Made by a program: the position numbers and the translations under genes. From Silene latifolia (Eukaryota > Streptophyta > Magnoliopsida > Caryophyllales > Caryophyllaceae), in assembly GCF_048544455.1 (NCBI RefSeq), contig NC_133534.1, positions 34,410,217 through 34,474,216 of the forward strand: a stretch of DNA of 64,000 nucleotides, written 5' to 3'. Within the stretch, counting starts at the first letter, position 1. The number at the start of each line of letters is the position of its first letter. This document shows, in pieces, positions 37,604 through 49,487 of this stretch. Under the pieces are notes generated by a model. That model ran no database searches, had not been told where the DNA came from, and saw nothing but the letters and a program-made list of their open reading frames with translations.

Positions 37604-38515
37604 GACCATTTTCCGTCCCGTTTTAGGAGTATATTTCCTAAGTTTTACAGTAACAGTGTTATACGATTTGTTTTGTAAATATGCCCTTTGTTTAAGGATT
37701 TCGCGGTGTCGCCTAATCCAACCCTAAACCCTTTTCCGTCCCGTTTTAGGAGCGTTTTTCCCCAACTTTAAATCCCATCCACGACAGAGTATCACCAGTC
37801 CTTCTCTAGGGTTTAGTTTTGGTTTTTTTGCACCACGCTTTTTTAAGGAAAAGGGTTTAGGGTTTAGTTTTGGTTTTACTGTAACAGTGTTGTACTACGA
37901 ACAACCTTTGTTTAAGGAAAAAGGTTTAGGGTTGGATTAGGCGTCTCCGCAAAGCGGTGCCGCCTAATCCAACTTTAAACCCTTTTCCGTCCCGTTTTAG
38001 GAGCATTTTTCCCCAAATTTAAATCCCGTCCACGACAGGGTATCACCCCGTCCTTCTCTAGGGTTTAGTTTTGGTTTTTTTGTACCACGATTTTTTATGG
38101 AAAAGGGTTTAGGGTTGGATTAGGCGGCTCCGCGAAGCGGTGCCGCCTAATCCAACCCTAAACCCTTTTCCGTCCCGTTTTAGGAGCGTTTTTCCCCCAA
38201 TTTAAATCCTGTCGTACGTTTTCGGAGCGTTTTTCCCCAAATTTAAATCCCGTCCACGACAGGGCGGTATCACCGATCCTTCCCTAGGGTTTAGTTTTGG
38301 TTTTCTTTAATGAGTGTTATACTACGAACAACCTTTGTTTAAGGAAAAGGGTTTAGGGTTGGATTAGGCGGCTCCGCGAGCGTGCCGCCTAATCCAACCC
38401 TAAACCCTTTTCCGTCCCGTTTTAGGAGCGTTTTTCCCCAAATTTAAATCCCGTCCACGACAGGGTATCACCCGTCCTTCCCTAGGGTTTAGTTTTGGTT
38501 TTTTTGGGAGCGTTT
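37604..38515. repeat. hairpin-bearing tandem repeat array (~200-250-bp units)
   Basis: The block ccctaaacccttttccgtcc followed by cgttttaggagcgtttttcc recurs at about 37722, 37974, 38154 and 38396, with partial copies at both ends. Each unit also carries ctagggtttagttttggttt. In the unit at 38101-38169 two perfectly complementary 28-base arms (38101-38128 and 38142-38169) enclose a 13-base loop that can itself pair ccgc/gcgg. It lies between the two convergent genes of the MULE. Confidence 0.85.
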
Positions 38516-38738
38516 TTGACAATTTTAAACATAGTTACATAATCGTTGTTCAGTTTAATATACCACAATTCTAATAGTAAATTGGACAATTAACCGAATT
38601 AAGATGTCATTCATTAAACACAAGTGTTACAAACACTGATTAAAAACGAAATACTTCCAAACAAGAATGATAGTTAACTTAAATATAAGTCATCACGATA
38701 AGCATAAATCGTAATGTGATTAAGGAAATATTAAATTT

Positions 38739-39190
38739 TTACTCCCTTCTTAGTCGTTTGTTCACAGGAGGAGAATGAACGCTGCTTTCGCCCTCTAGCA
38801 ACTCCTTTTTCAGAATATTCCTGTAACCTTCCATCTCTTCAATAGCTTTGACAACAAGAGGCCACTTCATGTTAATCGAAGGGTTGACTTTAGCATATGA
38901 CTCCCTAAGAGTCAGTAACACCAAGGAGAAACGACGGTCTAAATCGGTTTGGTGTATTTCTTCACCTTATTTTCTTCTAGCAGTTTCCCAATACACTTGT
39001 TTTCCGCCATCAGAAACTTGAGATGAGCTTCAGCATTGTTCAAGTCTTTTTCAAGCACTTGTACTCGTTCTAGAATTTCTATTACCTTACTATCAGATGA
39101 TATAACCTGCTCCAGTAATGAATCTCTATGCCTTGTCATTTCTTCCAGTTCAAACTTGGTGTCTTCCAGTTTCCTTTGAATTCGTTCCAT
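38739..39190 (-). pseudogene. short coiled-coil ORF, frameshifted
   Basis: The first part (39190-38939) starts MERIQRKLEDTKFELEE and has Leu/Glu heptads. The second part (38924-38739) continues in another frame with SINMKWPLVVKAIEEMEGY and ends basic (PPVNKRLRRE). A one-base shift near 38940 would join them into about 150 residues. It may be a small separate gene or the last exons of the Ulp1-type gene. A purine-rich A-run (39209-39224) lies upstream. No family recognised. Confidence 0.4.
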
Positions 39191-39539
39191 TTTTCTCTTG
39201 CTGAAACAAAAAAAAAAAAAAAACTATTAAAACAGAAAAATAAACTGTTTTCCCTAAATTAGAGAAAACAAAACCTATTTATAAACAAACATAAACTGTT
39301 TTCCCTAAATTAGAGCAAGGTAGTCATATAATAAATAAAATTTTAGCAACAGTTGTAATATTAAACCATCCATAATCTTTATAAATATTTAATATTACAA
39401 AAGATTAAAAAAAAATTAGACATGAAAAACCTTTGAATTTGTCTTGGCTTATTTTTTTGTTTAGAAAATGAAGTGTAAATGTTGAATGAAAATGAGATTA
39501 TATATAGATAACTGAAAAAAACAAAACTGTTTTTTAAAA

Positions 39540-40200
39540 AAAAAATAAAAAAAATAACTGCCTTGAAAAATGTCATTTTGAAGAAAGTGAAAAACTGTTT
39601 TAGAAAGATAACTGCTGCAGATTGTAGAATTCAAAGCGTCAAAACCGTATGTTACAGTAACATAATTGTGTTTTTTATTTTTAAAATGAGATTATTTATA
39701 GATAATTGTGAAAAACAAAACAGTTATTTTTTTTTAAAAAAATTAACTGCTTTAAAAACCACTTTTATTAACTGCTTTGAAAACTGTTTTTAAAAGATGA
39801 TTGATGTTAACCACGTGCCTGTTCCCCATAATTAAGTCCGATTATAAATCTTTGCATGAGAATGAAGAATTCAAAGCGTCAAAATCTTTTATTATAATTT
39901 TCATTTATTACTATCACAGTGTTACAGTAACATTATTTTTATTTTGTCTCGACTTTTTTTGTTTAAAAAAAAAACACTAACATTTTAAAAACTGTTTTCA
40001 AAATTAAATGCTTTAAAAAAAACAGTTAATTTTTGAATTCGAAAAGACAAAATAAGACATGAAATTTATCCAACCCATGTTTCGTTTTCCCTATGAAGTG
40101 CAGTTATAACAGCTGCAAGAGTGAAGAATTCAAAACGTCAAATTATGTTTTCTTTTTTCACTTTTGCAATTTTGTCACCTTTATTCTGATAACATAGTTA
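39540..40200. repeat. degenerate ~240-bp direct repeats
   Basis: gaattcaaa(g/a)cgtcaaa occurs at about 39628, 39868 and 40128. Each is followed within about 60 bases by a TTACAGTAA-type site or a close variant and by aactgttttt/aaaa runs. The region is non-coding within the MULE. Confidence 0.65.
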
Positions 40201-40346
40201 ATGAATTCTGCATATAATAAGTTACTGTTACAGTAACAAACTTATTAGTAATATATTCCAAAATATTCCAAAATATGTTCCACTGTCTATGACAACCACT
40301 ATTACGTTGTTAAAGTAACATTGTTTTAGAGTACATCACTTGATTT

Positions 40347-40679
40347 TCACTTTAAAACAAAGTACAGGCATTTCGGTGTTGAGTGGCTTCGGTTCATTCT
40401 CAATCGATGGTTGTTTGTCTGACAATTCATGTTCCGTTGCCTTCCCTTTGAGCATTCTAGCCCGGCTTCCCTCCTTGCAGCTATATCAGGCCAGATTGTT
40501 TTCTTTGATTTTTTGAAGATTTCAACAGCGTCCAACAATTCAGCCCGTATTTTGTTGATGTCAGCCATGAGCAAACATGCAGCAATTTGGGAAGCGCATG
40601 CCCGCCGATAAAATGTGTTGTTGAGCAAAGAAGACTTGTTTGAATATTCCAAAAAATTGTAGACGGCTGTCATAGTGAT
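40347..40679 (-). pseudogene. terminal exon of the Ulp1-type gene, cut off by the copia insertion
   Basis: The frame reads TMTAVYNFLEYSNKSSLL, then YRRACASQIAACLLM, and ends with a basic low-complexity tail. On the other side of the copia element the same minus-strand frame continues upstream (RASVFEESAC, near 49,490-49,530), meeting at the duplicated gtgat. This is the region where C48 proteases carry the catalytic Cys (usually D-C-G). Here the local sequence is ESAC. The retroelement separates it by 8.8 kb from the rest of the gene. Confidence 0.6.
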
Positions 40680-41670
40680 TGTGGGTTAATATCCGTATAA
40701 TACCCTTTAAATTTAGGACTATAACGTAAATTTAACATGCGAATATCGTCATAAAACATAAATACAATAGAGAAACGATAAAGATAGAAATCAACCTCGG
40801 GTCCTTTGATGCACGGCGTAAAGAACAGAAATCAAACGAGATTCCCTCCTAATCGTTGCACCCAAGATTTGTCCGAGATATGCCCTTGTGCTAGAACGTG
40901 TTCTCCGATTGCCTTGCAATATAGGGAGAACTGAATGTGAGGTTTTTCGAGATGTGAGATCTCAGTTTCAGAGAAGGCTTGATCTCCAAAACCCTAATTT
41001 CTGTGTAAATGAAATTGTCTAGGTCAAAAGGAGAGGGAGTCTCTCCTTTTGTTAACCTCGGCCAGCCGTGGGTTTGCATGGGGAAGTGGGCTTCCACTTC
41101 CTCTTAATTTTACCTCGTGGTCCGGCTCATAAATTGCTATATGTATATGACGCGGTTTATTATAAATCGTCATCGGTTATCGGCTATTAAAACATCAACT
41201 AATAACACGGGTTAGTTGAAGTATTAATACATGTCCGACAAAGACGATATTGTATAATTTATTCAATATACATTAATTAAATATAAATCGCTTATATTTA
41301 ATTTTACGAATTGACTGGTTAATTCGCCTTAGCCCATGATATTTAATCCGTATTAAATATAATATCTCAACATCACATTTTGACTAATTACTAGTCAAAT
41401 AACTCGGACTAATTTAACTGGTTAGTCGATTTGGCATCTACATGATTGTATTTTCATACCGTCACATCTCTCGAACGTATCCTATAGGTGTGACTTTTAG
41501 GGACCAGTTGATCACCGCCATCTGTATGACAATAACGTCAAACTTATCTAGCAAGCCAACCGTTATTGATAAACGTGGATCAACTGATAATAATACCAAA
41601 AGTATGCCCTTTGATCCTTTTAGAGGTTTATAAGTCCTTGCACTAACTGTTAAGGACACCAACCCCAACA
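40680..41670 (-). repeat. copia 3' LTR (left copy)
   Basis: Boundaries are set by the TSD gtgat on the left and by comparison with the right LTR. Just outside (41669-41776) the purine-tract segment ctcccacttgtccgtacaag occurs twice, about 74 bases apart. Confidence 0.95.
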
Positions 41671-42532
41671 AGCTCCCACTTGTCCGTACAAGTGTATGTG
41701 CAATGACGTTATCCGCACTAACTGGAGGACACACGCTCCAACAAACTCCCACTTGTCCGTACAAGTGTATGTGCGATAACCGATTCTCATATTCATTTAA
41801 AATTTCTCCCACTCAATGTAAAACAATTTGCAGATCCGGATCCGCAAAGGTCGTATTTTACAATCGATCCGTATCTAGAGTGGTTTCCCCGACTAGAGAG
41901 TAATTTAAGCGATAAAACGAATCCGTATCCGAGCATGGCCATGCATTTCGATTCTGACTCCTCGAGTGGCCCCGAGAAATATCGAGTACCTGATCAAGGC
42001 TGAATATTTCCTTCAACTCGACTCCTTCCGATCTAAGCACAGCATGAAATGACCCAGAAAAAATCTACTTGGCCCCCTGTTACGGATGACCGTGAGAAAG
42101 AAACCAAAGTCACCCAAAATCTGCCGTAGTCTCAAGAGACAGTCGATAGTCAAAAGAATCGACTCTTAGGATCACCATGGAAGTCCTATCCACGACCAAG
42201 GCGCGAATGTTATAAAACATTTAGGACTCCACGTCGATGTCACAATTTTGTCCTACGAAATATCCGTATAAATCGCCTCTGTGATTGGTCAGTCAACTGG
42301 TTGACTTATGACTCGTTGAACCCACCATCAACCAACGTCACAAAATAATTGCCAGAGTTATCAGCTCATGTGGGCAATTAAGGACTGAAAAATATAATGT
42401 TTGTTCAGTTCACTTTGTGGTGTTCAAAATTTGTCGTACAAATCCACATGAAAAACAAAATATATATAAAATATCAAAACGATGATGTCGTATAGAGTAC
42501 AAGAGAGAATGAATCTGATCCATAAAAGAGTA

Positions 42533-45500
42533 CTACAACTTAGGAACACGTTTTATTCCCATGGAATTTACGTGCCCTTCATGCTTATCTTGTCGTAATG
42601 CTTTAGTGAGAGGATCTGCTATGTTATCATCTGTAGCAATCTTTTCTATCACTACTTCCTTTTGCTCCACGTAATCCCGGATTAGATGAGCTTTCCGTTG
42701 TACATGTCTAGACTTGTTGCTAGACTTTGGCTCCTTAGCTTGGAAGATGGCACCACTATTGTCGCAATAGATGGTGATCGGGTCATTCGAACTAGGCACT
42801 ACAGATAGTCCATGTAAGAATTGACGCATCCATATCGCTTCCTTTGTAGCTTCAGACGCGGCATAGTACTCGGACTCGGTCGTAGAATCTCTTTGAATCG
42901 TTTGTTTCGAACTCTTCCGGTGACTCGCAGCGCCATTAAGAGTAAAAACGAATCCGATCGAGATTTCGAGTCATCTCGATCCGTTTGGAAGCTAGCATCT
43001 CACAGGTTCGGTTGCGCATAGCTTTTGAGAGCCTCCATAAGTCAATGCCCAATCTTTAGTCCTCCGTAGGTACTTAAGAATGTTCTTGACACCAACCAAT
43101 GTGGTTCACCCGGATCTTTGTTGGAATCGACTTGTCATACTCAATGCATATGCCACGTCCGGACGTGTGCATATCATGGCATACATGATTGATCCTATAG
43201 CCGAGGCATAAGGAATCAGTGTCATGCGCTCTTTCTCTTCCGGAGTCTCGGTGCACGAGATCGGCTCAAATGCACCCCGGAGCCATAGGAAGGAACCCCT
43301 TCTTGGAGTTAGTCATCTTTGAATCTCTCTAGGACTTTGTCTATGTAAGACTCTGATCGAGAGATAACATCCGTCGTGATCTATCTCGATAGATACGGAT
43401 GCCTAGAATTCTTTGTGCCTCTCCCAGATCTTTCATCTGGAAATGGTTTTTCAACCATACTTTCACCGAAGTTAAGAGAGGTATGTCATTCCCAATCAGG
43501 AGTATGTCGTCAACATACAATATTAGGAAGATAATCTTGCTCCCACTCGACTTGATATATAGACATGGTTCCTCGACAGATCGAGTAAATCCATTTTCTT
43601 TTATCACTTGGTCGAAGCGATGATTCCAACTCCTTGATGCTTGCTTAAGTCCATAAATGGAACGCTTAAGTTTGCATACTTTCTTAGGATGTACCGGATC
43701 GATGAAACCTTCGGGTTGTACCATGTACAACTCTTCCTCCAAAAAGCCGTTTAAGAAGGCAGTTTTCACGTCCATTTGCCAAATTTCATAGTCATGAAAA
43801 GCGGCAATCGCTAAGATTATCCGAATGGAATGCAGCATGACTACGGGTGCAAAAATCTCATCGTAGTGCAAACCTGGCACTTGGGTGAAACCTTTAGCAA
43901 CTAGTCGTGCTTTGTATATATCTTGTTGACCTTCCACAGAATGCTTTATCTTGTAAAGCCATTTGCATTGAAGGGGACGAACCTTAGCAGGTAAGTCAAC
44001 AAGGTCCCACACGTTGTTCTCATACATGGAGTCCATCTCGGATTGCATGGCCTCAAGCCATAGCTTTGAGTCAGAACTAGTCATGGCACCTTTATAGGTT
44101 GCGGGTTCACTACTCGTTAAGAGTAGAACGTCATCTATGTCATGTTCCTCGACCATACCAATGTATCTGTCCGGAGGAATAGAGACTCTTCCCGACCTCC
44201 TAGGTTCCTCAGGAATATTCACCGCAGCCGGGATTGAAGGAACAGGTTCCTCCAATGGTTGCTCGGTGTTTGGTTCTGGAATCTCCGACAGGTCGAAGGT
44301 TCTATCACTCTTTGCATTCTCGAGAAATTCCTTCTCTAAGAATGTCGCACTAGCCGCAACAAAAACGCGTTGTTCGGTTGGCGAATAGAAGTAATGACCA
44401 AGTGTTCCTTTAGGATAACCTATAAAGTATGTCTTGACCGATCGCGGGCCGAGCTTATCCTCGTGTCTCCACTTGACATAAGCCTCGCAGCCCCAAACCC
44501 GTATAAAGGACAAGTTAGGGACCGTTCCTTTCCATAGTTCATATGGAGTCTTGTCATGACTTTTGACGGACTTCGGTTAAGTATTAGAGCGGTGACAAAA
44601 GAGCATAACCCCATAATGAATCAGGTAAAATCGTGTGACTCATCATGGATCGAACCATATCAAGTAGTGTTCGATTTCTCCGTTCGGACACACCATTCAA
44701 TTGAGGTGTTCCAGGTGGAGTTAAGCGTAGGGCAATCCCACGGTCCTTTAGGTGTTGATCAAACTCGTGAGAAAGATACTCGCCACCACGATCCGAACGT
44801 AGTGTTTTAATCTTTCTACCTAATAGGTTCGCACCCTATTCGGTATTCCTTGAATTTCTCAAAGGATTCACTTTTGTGCTTCATTAAGTAGACATAGCCA
44901 TATCTACTTAAATCGTCCGTGAAAGTGATGAAATACCTATAGCCTTCTCGTGCGGTGATTGACATAGGACCACATACATCCGTGTGTATGAGTCCTAATA
45001 GGTCAGCAGCGCGCATTCCAACACCTTTGAAGGAAATACGAGTCATCTTACCGATGAGACATGATTCACACGTGCCAAATGATTGAAAATCAAAGGCCGA
45101 GATAGCTCCATGTTTGATGAGCTGTTTTACGCGTTTCTCATTAATGTGTCCCATACGGCAGTGCCATAGATACGTTTGATCTTTGTCACCAACCTTTAAC
45201 TTTTTATTCATTACGTGTAATATTTCCGTGGTCTGATCTAAAACATAAATTCCATTCATGGAGACTGCCTTGCCATAAATCATATTGTGTAATGAGAAAA
45301 TGCAAGAATTATTCTCTATTACAAATGAAAATCCAAGTTTCTCAAGTGCAGAAACAGAAATAATGTTTTTAGAAAGACTGGGTACATAATAGCAGTCATA
45401 TAATGACAACTCAAATCCGCTAGGAAGCTGGATCACATATGTCCTTTTTGAGATGGCAGCCACTCTTGCTCCATTCCCAACACGCAGGTCTACCTCACCC

Positions 45501-46560
45501 TTTACGAGGGGTTCGATGTTTCGGAGCCCCTGCACATGATTACACAGATGAGAACCACAACCAGTATCAAGTACCCAAGTTCCGTAACTTGCGTGGTTAA
45601 TCTCAATCATATGAATAAAAGTAGAAGAAGAAGAAGACATACCAACAGGTTTAACACGACCTGCTTTTATGTCCTCATGATAAACAGGACATGTGCGTCT
45701 CCAGTGCCCAGTCTTGTGGCAGTGATGGCATTCCATGTTTTCATTCTTGCTCTTTGTCGTGCCTGATGAGTTGCTCGACTCACCAGGACCACTCTTTCCT
45801 GAACCTGACTTCTTAAACTTCGCCTTACCTACTGCTAGGTTTGCCTGAGCTTTGCCCTTACCCTTTCCCTTGTTTGTCACAACGAGAACATCCTGTTTCA
45901 TGCTCCCAGTGAACTTCATGTCCTTCTCGGTCTGTACGAGGAGGGAGTGCAGTTCATGGGGAGTTTTCTTCAAATCATTCATATAGTAATTCGCTCTAAA
46001 TTGCGAATAACCATCGTGGAGTGAGTGAAGAATGCGGTCGATTACAATGTTCTCGCTGATCTTACAATCAAAGGTCTCCAGCTTCTCGACATTCTCAATC
46101 ATGCCGAGAATGTGTGGGCTAACAGTTGGCCCTTTCGGAGTCTCGCATCAAGGAAGCGAGTGGTATGCTCATAGGTCACGATTCTCGGTGCTTTCGAGAA
46201 TTCCTTGGTGAGCGTGGTGAAAATCTTGTTTGCACCATGGGCTATGAAGCGTTTCTGCAAATTGGGTTCCATTGCAAAAATGAGTACGTTTTTAATCGCA
46301 CCCGCTTCCATACAGAAATCATTAAACTTGGTGATTTCAGCAGCTCTAGCCGTGGGACCTGGGTTTCCGGGATGGGCTCCAAGAGATATTTGAGCTTCCG
46401 TCGGCGGCGGCGGCATTCCGTAATGCCGCCTCCCGGTCCGCGAAGTTGGATCCATCATTCTTGATCGAGTAGACCGATTCATCCGATTCATGAAGATCCG
46501 AAGCCAGGACTCACGGTCCAATGTGGCACTTGGCATTGGGTTATCAGTAGAACCAGCCAT
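42533..46560 (-). pseudogene. copia gag-pol polyprotein, frameshifted
   Basis: Gag starts at 46560 (MAGSTDNPMPSATLD) and carries a zinc knuckle (CHHCHKTGHWRRTC, near 45.7 kb). Protease shows WVLDTGCGSH. The pre-integrase segment (LWHCRMGHINEKRVKQL) and integrase (HTDVCGPM, FTDDLSRYGYVYL) follow. The reverse transcriptase (44513-43341) has KARLVAKGFTQ, QMDVKTAFLNG and the YVDDILL active site. RNase H (42829-42533) contains IYCDNSGAI and NIADPLTKAL. Frame breaks occur near 46135, 44820, 44600 and between about 43340 and 42830. These breaks in so young an element are unusual. Copia normally uses one continuous frame, so programmed frameshifting is not expected. Confidence 0.92.
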
Positions 46561-48481
46561 TTGTTGTTTAGCAGTTTAAAAAACGTGATCTACACTGAAA
46601 AAGAAAGAAAAACAAAACGAAATAAGCAACTCATCGAGGTGATTTAAGTCTATTTTAAAATTCATTTTAAACATGTAGACTCTCGCACTTGCATAATTGA
46701 TCTTCCTCAAGAATGATACAAGTGATCCCAAGACTCAATTTCCGTAAATTGATAAGCCAACTGTTTAGCTAATTCTTCCGTAAGAACTCTCGGTCGATAG
46801 ATTTCCGTAAATCCTATCTATAGTCCACCATAATCACAGGATCGTACGAGTGACCATAGTGTTGAGATAAAATAGGTCAATCGGTTCCAACTTACCCGAC
46901 GTAGAAGGGGTCATATTATGCCTACCGACGAAGAAGGGATTCATTGGAGTTTGACCTATAAAGACCGTTCTCAATTTTTGTTTATACGAGGAAGATCCCA
47001 TCAACTTAATTATAATTCATTTTAAGTGAACGAATAACTAGCGTCTGCGTGAATGAATCAATTTAGGTGATGGCTTAGCATGATCGTGTGACATACGAAT
47101 GTAAAAAAAAACTAACTCGTGACCTCTATATGTGTCAGTTTTCATGCAATAATTAGGTGGTTTGGTTTTTAGGCGGAATATGATGCATATTATCGTTACG
47201 AAAAATAAATAAAGGAATGCAATACGTAAATAAAAAGGTCCTAGTGTGGCCTATCCTAGTATAAGAACATAATACAACTTTGGAATCCACCGTTGGACCC
47301 GAAAAGCTTGTCTTGATGTTCCATCTTGATCCAAGTAGCGGGAGTGAGCATCCGGTCTCCATCTTTGGTCTTCTCAAAAATTACAATTAAAATTACAAAA
47401 TATAAACCTATTTACATTCTAATTAAAACTGTAATTACAAGTGAAAAATCCAAAACGGAGATACGAGATCTCAAAATACAACCAAGACCGTGTTCCATCA
47501 TTACGGTAACACGTTCTACTAAGGCCACACTAAGTTACAACCGTTTGCAAAAATAAATAAATACGTAATAAAAGGCATTCACAAGGATTCAAAATTAACG
47601 ATAAATAAAAATGCATCAACTAAAAACAAATTCATTCGGGACATAATTCCGTAATTATGTTAAATTTATCCAAACCACCTTTTAATGATTAAAATTCATG
47701 TGATAAAACCGCTTCTATCATTTAATTTTAATCCAATACAGTCCGTTATTTTAAATACACGTTAAAATAACTTAATGGTACGTGTGTGAACCGTTTCACA
47801 ATCATAGCGAGTGTACAATATCCGTATAAAGTACATATTGTAGCCAAAAGAAAATTTAAAGCAAAGGAATAAATTTTCAAAGCTGTCAAAACAGAAATCC
47901 CTCGATCCAGGGACACAGGTTCTCGATCGAGGAACAAAAGGGCTCGATCGACTGAACTGCTAGTTGATCGAGAGGATAGCCAATTAGAAAGTGCTCGATC
48001 GACTAAACTGGTGGTCGATCGAGTACTTATATCAGCGAAGCTGCTCGATCGAGTACGAGGACTCCTCGATCGAGCAGTGGGGTTTTGAAAATGGTCGATC
48101 GAGTACAGCAAGGACTCGATCGAGTGTAAACAAGACAGAAAACCACTCGATCGATTAAAAACATTGTCGATCGAGTACAAAACTTTCTGAAAACTTCAAA
48201 CCCTCGTGAAAACAGTTTTGTTGAAACAAAACAAATGCAATTTTGATCAAAACCGATTAAAATCAATTCTACAAATTTGCAAAACTTGACATATTGTTAT
48301 AATCTCCGTATAAAACAACAATATGCATAAATCAAAATGAAAACAAGATGAAATTACCGTGTAATACATGACACGGTTTCAAAAATTTCTGCCGTGTATA
48401 CTAGGCACGGTTTTCGAGACAAAAGCAAAATCGTTTCAAGATTGTTTTATGAAAAACACATAGAAAAATTTTCGTGGCCTC
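46561..48481 (-). other. long copia leader between PBS and gag
   Basis: About 1.9 kb without protein-like ORFs separates PBS and gag start. It contains the TCGATCGA-rich array (47889-48180). Confidence 0.6.
47889..48180. repeat. cluster of TCGATCGA palindromes in the copia leader
   Basis: About ten TCGATCGA cores, usually as ctcgatcgag, plus close variants, lie within 290 bases with irregular 15-35-base spacing (e.g. 47923, 47943, 47996, 48014, 48044, 48064, 48094, 48115, 48147, 48167). No comparable cluster exists elsewhere in the window. Confidence 0.85.
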
Positions 48482-48493
48482 GCTCTGATACCA
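48482..48493 (-). other. copia primer-binding site
   Basis: The minus strand reads tggtatcagagc, complementary to the 3' end of initiator tRNA-Met, two bases inside the 5' LTR. Confidence 0.9.
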
Positions 48494-48495
48494 CT

Positions 48496-49482
48496 TGTGG
48501 GTTAATATCCGTATAATACCCTTTAAATTTAGGACTATAACGTAAATTTAACATGCGAATATCGTCATAAAACATAAATACAATAGAGAAACGATAAAGA
48601 TAGAAATCAACCTCGGGTCCTTTGATGCACGGCGTAAAGAACAGAAATCAAACGAGATTCCCTCCTAATCGTTGCACCCAAGATTTGTCCGAGATATGCC
48701 CTTGTGCTAGAACGTGTTCTCCGATTGCCTTGCAATATAGGGAGAACTGAATGTGAGGTTTTTCGAGATGTGAGATCTCAGTTTCAGAGAAGGCTTGATC
48801 TCCAAAACCCTAATTTCTGTGTAAATGAAATTGTCTAGGTCAAAAGGAGAGGGAGTCTCTCCTTTTGTTAACCTCGGCCAGCCGTGGGTTTGCATGGGGA
48901 AGTGGGCTTCCACTTCCTCTTAATTTTACCTCGTGGTCCGGCTCATAAATTGCTAAATGTATATGACGCGGTTTATTATAAATCGTCATCGGTTATCGGC
49001 TATTAAAACATCAACTAATAACACGGGTTAGTTGAAGTATTAATACATGTCCGACAAAGACGATATTGTATAATTTATTCAATATACATTAATTAAATAT
49101 AAATCGCTTATATTTAATTTTACGAATTGACTGGTTAATTCGCCTTAGCCCATGATATTTAATCCGTATTAAATATAATATCTCAACATCACATTTTGAC
49201 TAATTACTAGTCAAATAACTCGGACTAACTGGTTAGTCAGATTTGGCATCTACATGACTGTATTTTCATACCGTCACATCTCTCGAACGTATCCTATAGG
49301 TGTGACTTTTAGGGACCAGTTGATCACCGCCATCTGTATGACAATAACGTCAAACTTATCTAGCAAGCCAACCGTTATTGATAAACGTGGATCAACTGAT
49401 AATAATACCAAAGGTATGCCCTTTGATCCTTTTAGAGGTTTATAAGTCCTTGCACTAACTGTTAAGGACACCAACCCCAACA
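48496..49482 (-). repeat. copia 5' LTR (right copy)
   Basis: Near-identical to 40680-41670. The visible differences are one t/a, one t/c, one a/g, a 5-base deletion and one added base near 49,225. Confidence 0.95.
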
Positions 49483-49487
49483 GTGAT

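Larger units (their letters stand above)
40680..49482 (-). mobile_element. Ty1/copia LTR retrotransposon, 8.8 kb, recent
   Basis: LTRs lie at 40680-41670 (991 bp) and 48496-49482 (987 bp). They start tgtgggtta and end ccccaaca on the plus strand. A 5-bp target duplication, gtgat, flanks it (40675-40679, 49483-49487). The PBS (tggtatcagagc on the minus strand, 48493-48482, two bases from the LTR) shows minus orientation. By eye the LTRs differ by three substitutions and two small indels, so the insertion is young. The polyprotein order is gag, protease, integrase, RT, RNase H, the copia order. It sits inside the Ulp1-type gene of the giant MULE. Confidence 0.95.

Noticed and set aside
37604-38515. 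Interstitial telomeric repeat
   Set aside because: Only single ccctaaac words occur within a 200-250-bp complex unit; no (CCCTAAA)n run.
44137-46464. Plus-strand ORFs opposite the copia polyprotein
   Set aside because: Shadow frames of the minus-strand gag-pol gene.
42533-46560. Programmed ribosomal frameshifting in the copia element
   Set aside because: Breaks occur at several places inside gag, integrase and RT, not at one gag-pol border; mutation or sequence error fits better.
47889-48180. CRISPR-like array (short repeats with spacers)
   Set aside because: The repeat is an 8-10 base palindrome with irregular 15-35-base gaps, in a plant copia leader; not a CRISPR.
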